Source of the DNA: Brachypodium distachyon
Taxonomy: Eukaryota; Streptophyta; Magnoliopsida; Poales; Poaceae
Assembly: GCF_000005505.3 (NCBI RefSeq)
Contig: NC_016132.3
Location: 21,380,501 to 21,444,500, forward strand
Direction of reading: 5' to 3'
DNA length: 64,000 bases
Shown: positions 35,612-47,997 of the stretch, piece by piece
Position numbering within the stretch: position 1 is the stretch's first letter
Layout: every line of letters begins with the position of its first letter
Made by a program: the position numbers and the translations under genes
The notes under the pieces: generated by a model
The model's database searches: none
What the model was told of the DNA's origin: nothing
Seen by the model: only the letters and a program-made list of their open reading frames with translations

Positions 35612-35870
35612 CTCCCTCTGTTCATGAATATAAGAAGTTCTGACTTTATCCTAAGTAAAAAGATATTAAAATTTGACCAAATTTACAGAAAAATATACCA
35701 ACATTTATAACTCTAAATTAGTTTTATCAAGTCTATCATGATATGTATTTCAATAATATATTTATTTGATACTGTAGATATTAGTATATTTTCTTAAAAA
35801 CTTGGTCAAACTCGAAATTTTTTTACTTAGAACAAAGTTATGACTTCTTATATTCAGGAACGAAGGAAGT
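35612..35870. mobile_element. ~259-bp Stowaway-type MITE
   Basis: CTCCCTCTGTTCATGAATAT at the left and ATATTCAGGAACGAAGGAAG at the right are inverted repeats. The interior, with TTTGACCAAATTT and TTGGTCAAACTCG arms, is the longer Stowaway subfamily, distinct from the ~115-bp copies nearby. Confidence 0.8.
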
Positions 35871-36180
35871 GCATCATTTCTTTTTGACAGCAAAACAATA
35901 CATTACTTTGTCTCTTTCAATCCAAGTAAATGTCATTGTAGGTGGCGTCTATGGGCACATTATACTCTCGCCCACCCGAGAAGTGGAGTCTTGCCATGTG
36001 GCTTTTGATAGGGGGATAAACAAAGAGGTAATCTTCAAAATCAACTTTAGAAAAGCTTAGGACCAAGTTTTATGGCCATTTCTCCAACAAATTTTAAGAG
36101 CGGAGGGCTTGTCACCAAAATGGTGTGTATGGGTCCAAATTTAATCATTGGAGGCGTTGTCAGTATCAAGATAAATTATA

Positions 36181-36293
36181 CTCCCTCTGATTCTAAATTC
36201 TTGACTCAAATTTGTCCAAATATGGATATACCTATTCTTAAAAAGCGTCTAGATACATGTAATATTTCGACAACAATTTAGAATCGGAAGGAG
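36181..36293. mobile_element. Stowaway MITE (TA target duplication)
   Basis: CTCCCTCTGATTCTAAATT and AATTTAGAATCGGAAGGAG end the element. It is nearly identical in layout to the copy at 16110-16221. Confidence 0.85.
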
Positions 36294-36487
36294 TAATATA
36301 GACAGCCGCAAAAAAAATGATAATATAGCATACAGGATTACTTCTAAAAAAGTAATCCCGTGTCACTCATCCATCTGATGATCTGAATATGTTGCTAATT
36401 ATCATTACATGAGCAAAAGTAGACACCGAAATCTGCGGGATCCTGAGGTCGTGAGTGAACGATTGACTTCTCATTTTCCTCCAATAC

Positions 36488-36730
36488 CCAAAAATTAATG
36501 TTGATGCTGCCATTGATCAATTTAACCAGCGGGGTGCTTCTGGATTTGTGATGACGGATGACAGATATTGTTTTCTGGCCGGAGGCGCAAATAGGTATAA
36601 CGATGTCCCTAATGTCTCGACTGATGAATCTTATGCTTGCCGAGATGGTGTGAAACTAAACAGTGGCTTGGGAACTGTTAAAGTCATCTTGGAGACTGAT
36701 AGTCAAGAGATTAACTTCACTCATATATAA
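36488..36730 (+). pseudogene. LINE-type RNase H (RVT_3-like) fragment
   Basis: Reading from 36488, a K-I-N-V-D-A-A start is followed by G-A-S-G-F-V, then D-E-S-Y-A-C-R-D-G-V and V-I-L-E-T-D-S-Q-E. This is the order of catalytic-Asp and Glu motifs in plant reverse-transcriptase-like RNase H domains found at LINE C-termini and in related domesticated proteins. The frame stops soon after (36728-36730) and has no upstream coding context. It is on the opposite strand to the LINE that follows. Confidence 0.55.
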
Positions 36731-36739
36731 AGCGGGACG

Positions 36740-37800
36740 CTAATATGTTTTTTTCCAGATGTATTATCCATTTATAGAAGAAGAACTGCGATTCAGCGAA
36801 GTTCGAATACAAATCCTGTCATCAGTCGATATCTCCCCACCCTACAAGATAAAAAAAGAAAGAAACAACTAAAGTGATCATCTGGAATCCCGGCCTGCCG
36901 CCCTCCCTAGAGATATAGGGGAGGATGGTAGCAACCCTAGGAGCCAAGCCATCAAACACCACATCATTTCGATGCTTCCAGATGACTCAAAAGACAAGAG
37001 TTACAACTGTGTCCACCTTCTTCCGTGACTTACCAGAAGCATCGACATCGGACCACCAATCAACAATTGAGGAGTGAGCTGAGGAAAACCAGTAGAGCAC
37101 CCGTAAAAATAGACGACCACACCTCACGAGCCACCCGTAGCCAAGCAGAATATGGTCAATATCCCTTGCTCTTGGTTGCAAAGGGGGCAGCACTCTGGAT
37201 GGTCCAGCCCGCGGCGTTGCAGTCGATCAGCAGTCCATCACCTCTTGAGACAAAGCAAACTATAGGAAGAACTTACATGAGGTCGGTGCCTTAGAGCTCC
37301 AAATGAGATCAACACACGGCGTGGATTCCCATCTGGCAAACATGGCTTGGTAAACAGAACGAGCCATGAAACTCCTAGTGGTGGACCGATTCCACCTAAC
37401 CGAGTCATCCCCTTCCACAAGAGTCAACTGATTCGTAGCATCATAAACAAGGAGGAGTTCCCGCAGACCAGACTCGTCCAGGTCGGGGCTAACCTGCCGA
37501 ACCCAGCTGTTGCCTGCAGCGCCAACAGCCACAGAGATATCAACACTTCGAGGCCGACAAACCAGCAACAACACAAGGGTGAAATCCTTCATTCTCTGGC
37601 CCTGAATCCATGGACCGGACCAGAGATCCGTGGAGAGGCTGTCACAGAGTTGCACATTGGTCACCGCCTCGAAGATTGCAGTAGAGTCGTCTGAGATCGA
37701 GAAGGGAATATCACAGTAAGGCCTCCACTGTTCAGTACGGCGAAGCCAACACCAACGAGTTCTGAATGCCAAGTTGAGTAGACGTAGGTAAAACACCGCA
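36740..37800 (-). mobile_element. 5'-truncated LINE (zinc-binding and RT C-terminal region)
   Basis: The minus frame 37796-37260 encodes a stretch typical of the region after the LINE reverse transcriptase (R-T-R-W-C-W-L-R-R-T, then D-L-W-S-G-P-W-I, then S-V-Y-Q-A-M-F, then S-S-K-A-P-T-S-C-K-F-F-L). Decayed zinc-binding sequence follows to about 36990 in shifted frames. The 3' end at ~36745 carries an A-rich tail (GGAAAAAAACATATT on the minus strand). This differs from the LINE family at 7469 and 38344. Confidence 0.65.
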
Positions 37801-38343
37801 ACCTTACTAATGAATCAATATAATCTTCTGATTCTAAGAAAAAACTCTCAATATAATATATACTTTTTAGAAAAATCAACCTCATATTAATCCTCTGTCT
37901 AGTGAATCATCATGGATTTTTTTTTATTAACTCTACGCCTGTGTGCAGAATAATCTACGGACCGGCAGTTGGCAGATACTCTTCGTACTTGGCCACACCA
38001 CCTTGATGGCAGCGAAAAATAAAATAAACTCCTCCAATATATTAACAAAAAAGTGAATCGGACAACTGGATTGGTTCAGCGTTTTGGATCTCACTAACCT
38101 ATCCTTTCGTGGATGCTTGGCACATGGTGAGCTTGATGCAAGGCACGCACCTCTTGATTTCCGGCTTCCGCTAGTACCGCCGGTAAAATCAGGAGTAACA
38201 TGGGATCCAGTGGGTAGACGCAACATGGTTGTGTGACCGGAGTCACCGGAGTGCACCTCTTTTTTGAAAGAAAAAAGTCGGTACATACGCTGCTTTGTTT
38301 CTTTCTTTTGATCCGGACGCGCATTTCTTGTATTTCAGAAGCT
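37801..38343. other. Intergenic DNA, nothing recognised
   Basis: Only short overlapping frames occur, with no known protein and no recognised repeat ends. Confidence 0.45.
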
Positions 38344-38875
38344 TTTTTTTTTACGGAAAGCTTTAGGTCGTAAGACCTATTACTATAATTTTATTAATAA
38401 AAATATGTACAGATGGACATTGTTACAAGTAAAAGAGAGCTATCTAAAGCTATCAATCCATGTTTGAAATGCATGGTAGTTCTTTCTTTTTGCTCTATGG
38501 AACACCAAATTGAGCTCTTCCTTAAGTAGCCTTCTGCATCTGTAAAGAGATGGAATAATTCCATTGAAGATACAGTCGTTGCGGATATTTCAAATGCTCC
38601 ATGCTGCAGCACTTGTGATTTTCATGTGAAATGACACGTGAAGTTTTGCTTGATGGTTATAATATTTTCATGGACAGTTTGTCCAGGAGTGAAGTTGGGC
38701 AAATGTAACTCCAGCAAGTTTTGGCAAATTGACAGTGAAAGAAGAGATGATCTCTGATTTTCATGGTGTTTCTGTTGCAGAGAACACATGAATATGACTG
38801 AAGGTGGAAGTTCTTGTTGTGCAGCATTGCTCTAGTGTTAAGTCTGTCACCATCAGGAGCCACGGGCATGTTAGA
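38344..38875 (-). mobile_element. 5'-truncated LINE
   Basis: On the minus strand 38869-38657 encodes D-R-L-N-T-R-A-M-L then C-V-L-C and D-H-L-F-F-H-C, the LINE zinc-binding region, close to that of the copy at 7469-8043. A second frame (38612-38394) is the decayed remainder, and the element ends in a poly(A) tail seen as T's at 38344-38352. No target duplication was found. Confidence 0.7.
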
Positions 38876-39639
38876 CGCTGGCTTGTATTATTACATGGAT
38901 CCGTTGCTTCTCCCCTGGGAGTTTTTGGCGATGCTGACATGGTGACCTGGGCATTCTTGTCACGTACGGTGAGCTCGTTATACTAGCTACCTGCCAAAGC
39001 CAGCTAGATGTAGCATGTAGAGACCATCTACGCCTTCTTGTTTGCTAGTCTAGACTACCAATCAATCACCAACCAGTGGCTTTATGCTCTTTGTATAGTT
39101 CATCCGTTCTACGGTCATGAATCGTTGTGGCGTTTTTCTCGCTTTAGTGACACCAAATCCAGGCACTGAAACCTCATCAACGAGCAAGCCAAACATGTCG
39201 TCTTTGCTGCCGTTTGTGGTATCGTTCCTGTTTCCAGAAGTTCCATCGGGTCGTTGTTGATAAACACATCATGCTCTCAGGACAGAAAATTTAGCATGCA
39301 AGATGCAACTCAACGAGGTTTATCCGGGAGCATTTGTGTTCAACAGAGAACATCTTAAGTACGTATTACATAGGCTGCCAAAAACAGGTACTTTTACACC
39401 TCCAATGGTACAAATCTGGGGAGCAGGCATTGTAGTGTCACAGATGCAGTGTTACTCAGTATACATCTTCCTAGGATTAGATAGTAGTACAGGCAAGAAT
39501 ACCATGCGCTTATTCGGTTATTCCAGTACATACCAGCTAGCCATATGTCCATACAATAACCACATACAAACATCCTTATGGCCCAAGAGAGCAAAGGGCT
39601 AGAACATAGCAGAAAGGTGCCGGCTTAGTGTATTTACAG
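38876..39639. other. Intergenic DNA and COI1 3' UTR
   Basis: The portion adjoining 39639 is likely the COI1 3' UTR, since transcription runs leftward. No gene was recognised. Confidence 0.4.
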
Positions 39640-42574
39640 TCACGCAGGATACAAAGGAACCACAGATTGCGGGCAGTCCGACCTCTTTCCGGCAAGGGAG
39701 TAGTATGCAAGAATCTGAGCATAACGATCTACACAAGGCTCCCCATCTACCGTCAGCCTATTTGCATTCTCAGGACTGGGAGGTGTAAATTCTATGTTCC
39801 AGAAAGGTCTGGCCATGAGCATGAGGTCGCGACCAGTTTGGGAGGCTTTGTAACCTTGTACCCATACGTACCTCAGAGAAGGCATTTGTAGCATAGCAAG
39901 AGCCAAAGCCCGCTCACTGAAGCAACAGCTCCTTAATTCAAGCTTCCGTAGGTTCACACACCCAGACGCAAAAAGGAGCAGTCCATTGTCTGTGTCTCCA
40001 ACATTACCCAGAAGCATGTACTGGATAGTTCCACTGTGCTGTCCAATATAGCCAAGGCCTACATCTGAAAGCCCCCCTGGTCTCAAGTATAGCGCGAATC
40101 TCCGAAGCTTAGCACAGCCCCTCAGCAGCGCACGAACACCATTGTCTAGTGGCAATTCTGTTATCCTCTCTTGTCTATCAAGCAGGACAAGCCGAAAGTC
40201 ACACAGATTTTTGCAGAAAGTCCCAATAGATTCCAGGGCCCCATTTGTGATATCAGACACATAGGCAGCTATGTAGTCCAGTTCACGGCAACCAACGGCT
40301 ACAGCTGTCAGGCCTACCTGAGAAACTCCTCCTTGCTCTTCTTGCAGACCAGGATCATCATCCCCTCGCTCAACTCTGAGCCTTTGTAGCTTCTTGCATG
40401 TGTCTGCGACAACCCCTAATCCTCTGTCTCCAATCACATTCCTCACCTGTAAAGCATATTTAGGATGTTAGTTACAATTAAGAATAGAGCACTAATTGAA
40501 TATGTTACAAGGTACATGTATCACCATTACCGCGAGAACTAACAAGTTGGGACATTTTGCAATGAGCTGGCAATGATCTTCAGTGGTGAGAAAAGTGTAC
40601 TGCAAATCCAGCTTCTTGAGTACAGTGGAAAAGGGAAAGATGATATGCATCTCATTAGTCCCCAAGCAAGTAAGTCCTAAGGAGCAAAGCCTTGAAGGAA
40701 ATTTAACATTTCCATACTTTGTGAGTTCCCCTTGCTCATTAAATTCCGCTCCAGCAAATTCTTCCAATGATGTGGCCATTTGGAAAAATCCAATTAAATC
40801 AGAAAGGTCACAGTCGCTAATCTTCAATGAAATTAATGACTTGCAGTTCTTGGCAAGAAGCTCGAGGTCAGCTGGCACCACTCTGAGGTAAGTCATATAG
40901 AAGTTCAAGGTCACCAGTACAGGATTGTTAACAGCAAGGTCATGGAGCCATTCAGTGCCATTATCAGTAATTGAACATTCTTCCAGAAACAAAGTTCTCA
41001 GTGATCTGCTGAATTTAGTGCAACATGTTAGTGGAGTGATCTTATCACGGCATTACCAACAAAATATACCAAAAAGAAAGATCATGGAACAAAGGAGTGC
41101 ATTGAAGAGAAGCAATTTTAGCTTATGGTAGCATAAATAGTCCCAATTTTGGTGATCAGCATGGAAAAGAAATGTACTCCCTCCGTCCAACAAAAGATGT
41201 CACAAGTTTGTCAAAATTTGGATGTATCTAGACATGACATAGTGTATAGATGCATTCAAATTTGGTCAAAGTTGAGACATCCTTTGTTGGACAGAGGGAG
41301 TATGTCATTTTAGTAAGACAAACTATCTTAGGTACTCAATTGATGCAGGGGCTGGGGGGTTCCTCTTCCTTTTCGAAAAAAAAGAGAGACAGGTAAATAT
41401 GATCAGCCTGGCATATCCTTGGTACACAATGTTGTTCATGATAGAATGTACTGATAGTAGAAACAACCAGCAACTTGACTATTTATCCTGTACATTAGTA
41501 CGTTCCAATAGAAGACGAGCTAGCTTTGGTCAAGTCAATCACTACTGCTTTGGCATTTTTACACTTTGTTGCTGCCAGATTTGGTGACCTCTTGCGAATT
41601 GGTCAGAAAAATAAATGCTGTGCATCGGACTCTTGTGCATTATGATCAACAGCAAAATACAAAGCATGCAATTAATCACTTATGAATAGATATACTACAC
41701 TTGTAAGGCAACGAACTCAAACCACGCAGATACAGGTCTTTTTGTCCTGTTGTACGGCTGTCCAATCTACCATCATGTCTCATCATGTGAGGAGAATATG
41801 CCCTACAATGGGCGTTCAGATCTAGAACTACCTTTGGCAAACATCAACCGTCATAAAACAAGTTTCTATTTACAGAAACTGATTAACGAGCTCGGTGCTC
41901 TATCTATCATTGCGCCCGCTGTTTCGGGACATCAACTAAACAACGGCTCAATTCGCCACCAAGTCACTGTACCCCCGATCCCCAAACTCAAATTCCGGGT
42001 TACCTCTCACACTCGCAGATCAGAGCAAAAAGGGGTTAGTAAATCGAGAAATTACAGAACAGTACCTGCAGGAGCGAGCGACGAGGCGGAGGGCGTCGGT
42101 GGAGAAGCCAGAGCACTTGTCGAGCTTGAGCTCCTGCAGCATGTGGCCGCGGGCGCGGACAAGAGTAGCGAGGTCGTCGTCGGTGACGACCATGCGCCGC
42201 AGGTGGAGCGTCTTGAGGCACTCGAGCGGCGCAGCGAGCTCGGCGACCCAGGGACGAGCGTACGCGCCCCAGTCGTCGGGGATGAGGCCGTACATGGCGG
42301 CGCGAGGCTTCCCCTTGACCGCGAGCGACTCGAGGCGCGGGAACCGCGCGAGCAGGCGCGCCGGGGACGCCGCGTAGCAGAAGGGCACGGTGACATGCTT
42401 CCGGGTGAGCGCGTCGATGCGGTGCCACCGGCGGCACACGAGCGACGCCGCCTCCCGGTCGCGCGGGTGGTCGACGTATCCCATCACCAGGTGCAGCGCC
42501 TCTTCCGGGACGACGCTGCCATCTAAGCTGAGCGCGCGGCTCAGGCGCCGCGGCTCCGGGGCCTCCCCGCCCAT
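39640..42574 (-). CDS. COI1: COI1 jasmonate receptor, F-box/LRR protein (three exons)
   Basis: Exons (minus): 42574-42066, 41005-40531, 40446-39640, all GT-AG, giving 596 residues, the usual COI1 length. COI1 is the F-box subunit of an SCF ubiquitin ligase that binds jasmonoyl-isoleucine and JAZ repressors, sending JAZ to the proteasome. Seen here: an F-box near residues 22-65 (V-P-E-E-A-L then A-S-L-V-C-R-R-W), then leucine-rich repeats ending V-W-V-Q-G-Y-K-A-S and L-A-Y-Y-S-L-A-G-K-R-S-D-C-P. Ligand-pocket positions known from Arabidopsis are kept: Arg91 (K-G-K-P-R), Tyr390 (A-Y-V-S-D-I), Arg413 (D-F-R-L-V-L-L-D) and Tyr448. The Tyr at 390 points to the COI1a/COI1b class, not the grass COI2 class, which I recall as having His there. 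Intron 1 (1060 bp) carries a Stowaway. Confidence 0.95.
41177..41300. mobile_element. Stowaway MITE in COI1 intron 1
   Basis: CTCCCTCCGTCCAACAAAAGATGT opens the element and ACATCCTTTGTTGGACAGAGGGAG closes it, with TA at both ends. It has the same subtype as the copy at 44029-44151. Confidence 0.9.
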
Positions 42575-44028
42575 CGAGCAGCGGATCAGATAACCTCCGC
42601 TCGCTCTCCGTCTAAGGCTCTCCGCCGGGGATCTGATCCGGTGGAGACATGGGGATTTCCCCCCTTTCCCTTTCTGATGGTGCTTGGTGGTGGTGCAGGC
42701 AGAGAGGACTGGAGGAGAGAATTATTGGAGGGAGAAGAGTGGAGAGGGGCTGGGGGATGGGGACTGGGGGGGGGGAGGAAGGGCGCGCTTACTTCAGCGC
42801 GATCCAGCTAGGGATGCTCCGCCACGTCGGCTCGGGGCCAGGTGGGGAACTGCTAGGGGCACATCTCACGCGCGCACCACACAACACCGCAGGGTGTGGG
42901 ACGCCCCCTGTCGCCGGCCGGTCTCTCGTCTACCAGATCTTGTGGTGAACCCACGATGATGGTGGCTTTGAATGGGGGCTCAGACAGCAGCTGTACCACG
43001 TGAGCGTTAGTTGATGCTGATCATCATCATCAGCAAGCTAGCTAGTTTGTACCTTTTGATCAGGGTGGATCTCAGTGGCATCGTTTGATTGTAATTTTAT
43101 TACCGAGTAAAAGTGCATGCGTTTTGGCATCGCATGGTATTGCAATTTGATGTTCACGATCGGAAAGTGAAGCTGTCATGGCGTTACAAAACCAGATTTC
43201 ACTCGATCAGTTTCACGTCAATCAAGTGTAGCTGTCGTGGCATTACAAAACCGGATTTCACTCGATCGGTTCTGCGTCGATCGCAACTGCATAGCGGGAC
43301 GAAAATATACGACGCCTATAATTGCAATCAAAATGAAGTATATCGACCGTTCACTCTGATCTACCTTAGATCTTTGAGTGTGGAGTTAGTTTGGCAACTT
43401 TTTATATCGCGTGTAGTTAACCTTGTACATGGAACCGGATGCGGGGTGATAAGATTAGATTCCCTTCTAGAGAGAGGTGCTTTGGTTTGTATTTAATTTT
43501 TATAATAAACTTGAGATGCATGCATCTGTGGCATTGTGACAAAATAGGTTAAGTTGGAACCGTCGCTAGGCCTAACTTTTTCAGGAAGAGTGCAGCAACT
43601 TTGTCGCTCTAGCCATGAACCAGCAATATTTTAACAAGCCGTAACGCCATATGAAAACTTTAAAGCTCTCGAAAGAACTATTTTGTTTACTTATACTTTA
43701 ACCACGAAGTGTGCATGGGGCACATAGCATTCTATTTTGGATTATTTGTAAGTTCTAAACTCACGCATGCATGAGAGACTAATAATTTGGCATCCGTAAT
43801 TAGATTTAAAAAGAGTTTTGATGGTGTTGATGTACTTGATTTCATAATCTATGGATACCAGTGTGATCCGGTGTCTAATTGAGCCTAGAAGAACACTCTT
43901 TTTTGGAAACTCGAGATGAGATGGTACTGTTGGATCAAACATGGATACCATATATGTCACCACCAAAGCCATAAAGTAGGTAGATGTATTATATATTAAG
44001 GAGTTGTTGTTGTCTAAGAATTGTAGTA
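42575..44028. other. COI1 upstream region and intergenic DNA
   Basis: The GC-rich sequence 42575-42950 is the expected COI1 leader and promoter. Beyond it is AT-rich sequence with a 59-bp tandem duplication (43171-43288). No other gene is supported. Confidence 0.45.
43171..43288. repeat. 59-bp tandem duplication
   Basis: AGCTGTC(A/G)TGGC(G/A)TTACAAAACC...TTCACTCGATC occurs twice with a 59-base period (43171 and 43230) and scattered differences. Confidence 0.85.
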
Positions 44029-44151
44029 CTCCCTCCGTCCAACAAAAGATGTCTCAAGTTTGTTAAAATTTGGATGTATCTAGACATTACTTAGTGTATA
44101 GATGCATTTAAATTTAGTCAAAGTTGAGACATCTTTGTTGGACGGAGGAAG
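44029..44151. mobile_element. Stowaway MITE (TA target duplication)
   Basis: CTCCCTCCGTCCAACAAAAGATGT and ACATCTTTGTTGGACGGAGGAAG are its ends. It is closely similar to the copy in COI1 intron 1. Confidence 0.9.
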
Positions 44152-45584
44152 TATGTGTTTAATTAGCATTAGCATCTTTGCACAGTGCCCCCCTCAAGAA
44201 AACATCAAAATTAAAGGCATGCATAGGGTATAATTTGCGTTAGCCAGTTTTGTTGATTTTGTTGTTTACGCCGTAAAGATCTAAAAGAGATGCTACGATT
44301 TTTTTTTCAAGCCAGGAGTAAAAGTTATGGGGCAAAACTTAGAGAATTTTTATTTACTCATATGTCGTTTTGTAAAGTTAGTTCAAGCGCATATGTAAAA
44401 CTTTAGAAAATGCCACCAAATTAATATTTAAATATTGTGATTCTTGTTCTTAAAATACTTACATATATAACTTGTTGGCGTACTACCAAAATAAAACTCA
44501 TCACACATATACATATATAGTTCAAACATGAAGTATTTGTAGCATTCATGGTGTACACTTGGCATTTAAGTTGCTTATGATTTTTTTTAAAGGAAGTTGC
44601 TTATGATTTGAGTTGGAGTATAAGTCAATTTCTAGAACTTCTATGCAACTTGTAAGTTGTCCAAACACTTAAAAAACATGCAGAACAATCGCCTAGATGC
44701 CCGATGAACATGGTAGCAGGCCATTCTGCATGTTTTTTACGTAAGAAGTATACTCCTATTTAATTGCCTATCTCGTCCAAAACCGGAGGGAATGCCCTCT
44801 TTTCATCAAAAAAAAAATCGTCCAAAACACCATAAAAGGTGTTGCATCAGACGCAGTGCATCAACTATCGTTACCAGGGGCCTGATCGTTACTCTACTGT
44901 ATTCTCCACTCATCTTAGCTCAGCTGCAATCTGTCCTCGCCAACACCAACAAACTTTTTTGTGGCACTCCCGGGTGCCCCTAGCAAACTGCACCTTCGTC
45001 CAATGATGATCTTTTGTTAATTTGGCAACCGGGAAAGCGAAACCAATTTGACGGGGCAGGGTGAAGCTGCAAAGCGCAAACAAGTGGATGCATCTAGATA
45101 GTGGGCATCTGGACATATCGTAAGTGTCATCAACGCATATAAAAATGCTTTCGGCTCTCGGGTAATATACATCCATTTCTCTTATTCTCGCCGTGTCGAA
45201 TTCGCACTCAAATAAACATAGAACGACCCTGTTCCTTGGCAAGATTTTCTCCGTGATGATGCTTCACACACTCGTACGTACTTCGTTGCGCTTATGAGGG
45301 CAATGCGGAACACCTTTTAACCAATATATAAATGAACTGAGCTAAGCGTGACTGCAGCCAGCACCAGGAAGATGATAAGTCCATGTTTCATTTAAAGTGC
45401 CAGCAACTACAACTGGCATAAAGGTATCGTGTGCCTTGCACCAAAAGCCGCTAAGTTGAATGGACGGAAAATTTGCTGAACTACTAAATGAGACGGGTGC
45501 ATTTCTAATTCTCATTGTACATCTCACCTACGGGTGCAATTAATGGAAACGTGAATCTCGGGTAAGCAAAAGATCTACTCCGTA
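44152..45584. other. Intergenic DNA, nothing recognised
   Basis: AT-rich to about 44800, then mixed. The minus frame 45242-44910 and others are not similar to known proteins. Confidence 0.45.
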
Positions 45585-45705
45585 TGCTCCGTCCAACAAA
45601 GGATGTTTTAATTTTATCCAAATTTGAATGCATTTATCAACTAAGTCATGTTCAGATACATCCAAATTTTGACAAATTTGAGACATTTTTATTGGACGGA
45701 GGAAG
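45585..45705. mobile_element. Stowaway MITE, diverged left end
   Basis: The left end is GCTCCGTCCAACAAAGGATGT (the usual CTCCCT is altered) and the right end is ACATTTTTATTGGACGGAGGAAG followed by TA. Confidence 0.75.
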
Positions 45706-45947
45706 TACTACAGTATTATTGTTCCATTCCAATTTCAAATTTTTTACTAAGTGAGTAGAATTTTAATCTGTTTTTACCTATTTCAGTAATCCTGGAAGAG
45801 GCCACACCGAGACCCTAAATCCTTTTTTTTTTTCTGAATCTCCAGCCAGGCTACACATATGTCTAAGAGGTATAATTAAGTTTTTCTTTTGCTGGAGGAG
45901 CTCGACTTAAGTTATGCCACAATATCATTTATCTATTTTCTTTATTA

Positions 45948-46040
45948 CTCCCTCTGATTCATAATAAGTGTCTCAAATTTAGTACAAAGTTAGTACAAAA
46001 TTATACTAAGTATGAGACCTTTATTATGGATCGGAGGGAG
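45948..46040. mobile_element. Short Stowaway MITE
   Basis: CTCCCTCTGATTCATAATAAG and TTATTATGGATCGGAGGGAG are its ends, flanked by TA. The body is ~93 bp with GTACAAAGTTAGTACAAA inside. Confidence 0.9.
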
Positions 46041-46042
46041 TA

Positions 46043-47884
46043 GGAAATACTACAAAGAGTGACAACCCGACAGCACAAACCTATATATACTTAAGTTTAT
46101 TTTTGTCTTTTTGGGAGAGAGGAGCTCTACTCAAGTTATCCCACGGCGGTATCCTTTCTATACGAGTAAATGCGTCGACCCTTCTGTGCACCGAGAGCGT
46201 TCGCCGATGCGGGCTTGCTGACCGAAGCGGGCAACGCGAGGCAACGGTGGTGCCTCAGACGGCAAGGATGAGAGCTTAGAGGAGATGAGGCAGCGGCTGA
46301 GCCAGCCAACGGGAGCTCAACGTAGTTGGGCAAAGGTGGGAAGAGAAGCGGAGGTGGGGCTGGGTGCAGAAGGGGGCAAACAACGAGTTTGAAGGCAAGG
46401 AGGCCTATGGCGATGGCGAAGACCCTGTGCTTCTAGTTGGTGCGTAATTGGCCTCAACGTTGCCGGCGAAGAAGAGTGCGTATGTGCGGTCTAGGAAAAC
46501 TAACTACCGACTAGCATTGACAAGTGGGACTGGCTTGTCAAAATTTGGATTAAATCTAAGGTTCATGCGAATTGTTACTTGAAAGGCACTACTTCTGTTC
46601 AACAATTTTACTGTAGTAACGTAAAATGACTATCTCAAATATGTTGGTTTTATACGGTTAACTTTTTTCTATATTTTATTTACTATACTCATAACTACTG
46701 AAGATAAACTTTGGTGTAGTCCGGACAGGTGCGCGTACACGGATACTGCTGCATTGTGTGGTGTGCCGGAGTCGGATCTCGAGAGAATCTATCAAAACTG
46801 ACGCGTACTACTAAATGTAGGTGCACCTGGACAACAGGGTGGTCCACTCCCATCTGTCACTTCTGTCTAGCAGCCGAGACTGCCGAGTTCCCAATTGTGT
46901 TGTACCCAACCGTCGCTGGCAGGTAGGGATCATATGAAAACTGGTACTGTACGTACCTTTCTCATCTTTGCCTCTGAAACGTCAGTGCGCTGTAGCGCGG
47001 GCAGAAAAGTATTCGCGTCAAGCTAAAGCTTAACCTGACGAGTTAATTAGCCTCTGGGTCGCTGGTGACCAAACTGAAACAGGACATGATGGCATCCACT
47101 GTTTACTCCACTTGGAATGTGGATGCTAAGCAGGCACGGTGCAGAGCAGGAGTACTGCTTAATTTCGTTATGCCAGAAGAAAATGCATCATAAATATATT
47201 AACGAGAGCATTGATATTTCGTAGAAGCGACTCCTTTGTTTGGAGGAGGTAAATTAAAGGTGTGGCAGCTAGCAGAGAACGACAGCAGGTACGTACGAGA
47301 GTTTTAGCTATTAGCTTCCATTCTAGACTTACTTGATTATTGACTTGTTATTGTACTATCTTATTTCAGAAATTTTCTCATGCCCTTATATAGGGTCGTT
47401 GGATTGCAGCCTTTCGCTTTCTTGAGAGGATTTTTACGATACTCTTGTACTCCATATATAAGGGACGGAGTACCGACCAAAACTAACCATCCATTTAGAA
47501 GGATATTTTTTTAAAAAAATTGTCCTAGTTAATATAAGCAGATAATATCTGTTTTCCTCCTAATTTTCCGATCGAGTTCATATTCCCCTGCTGATTTTCT
47601 GGTCAAATACATGCCGCCGTGCGCGCCTGCCTGATCGGCTGATCCTACACTGCCTTTTGCTGCGGTATGGCAGGTTTGAGTTCGGCGGCTGCAGGTGCAG
47701 CCTCCCCTCCATGCATGGCGCCCCACAAATCTCACGAAGCCCTAAATTGAAATCCTGGGCATGCCTGGGTGCTCGTGCTGCCCAAATCAGCCCAGCCGGC
47801 CCTGGTGGAGCATAAATCATCCGAGACCTGTTCATCAGCCTGGGCGCTTCTAAGTTCAGTCTCCAAAATCGCAATTAGCAATTA
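46043..47884. other. Intergenic DNA, nothing recognised
   Basis: A GC-rich patch at 46140-46510 and another at 47610-47870 give short frames on the minus strand, none of known type. Confidence 0.4.
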
Positions 47885-47997
47885 CTCCCTCCGTTTCATA
47901 ATTCTTATTTCAAATTTGTCTAAAAATGAATGTATCTATTCCTAAAAAGCATGTAGATACATGTAATATTTCGATAAGAGTTATGAAACGGAGAGAA
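47885..47997. mobile_element. Stowaway MITE
   Basis: CTCCCTCCGTTTCATAATTCTT and GTTATGAAACGGAGAGAA are its ends, with TA flanks and the GTAGATACATGTAATATTTCG core. Confidence 0.85.

Noticed and set aside
41750..42526. 258-codon plus-strand frame
   Set aside because: It is antisense to COI1 exon 1 and its intron; no known domain, and it arises from GC-rich coding DNA.
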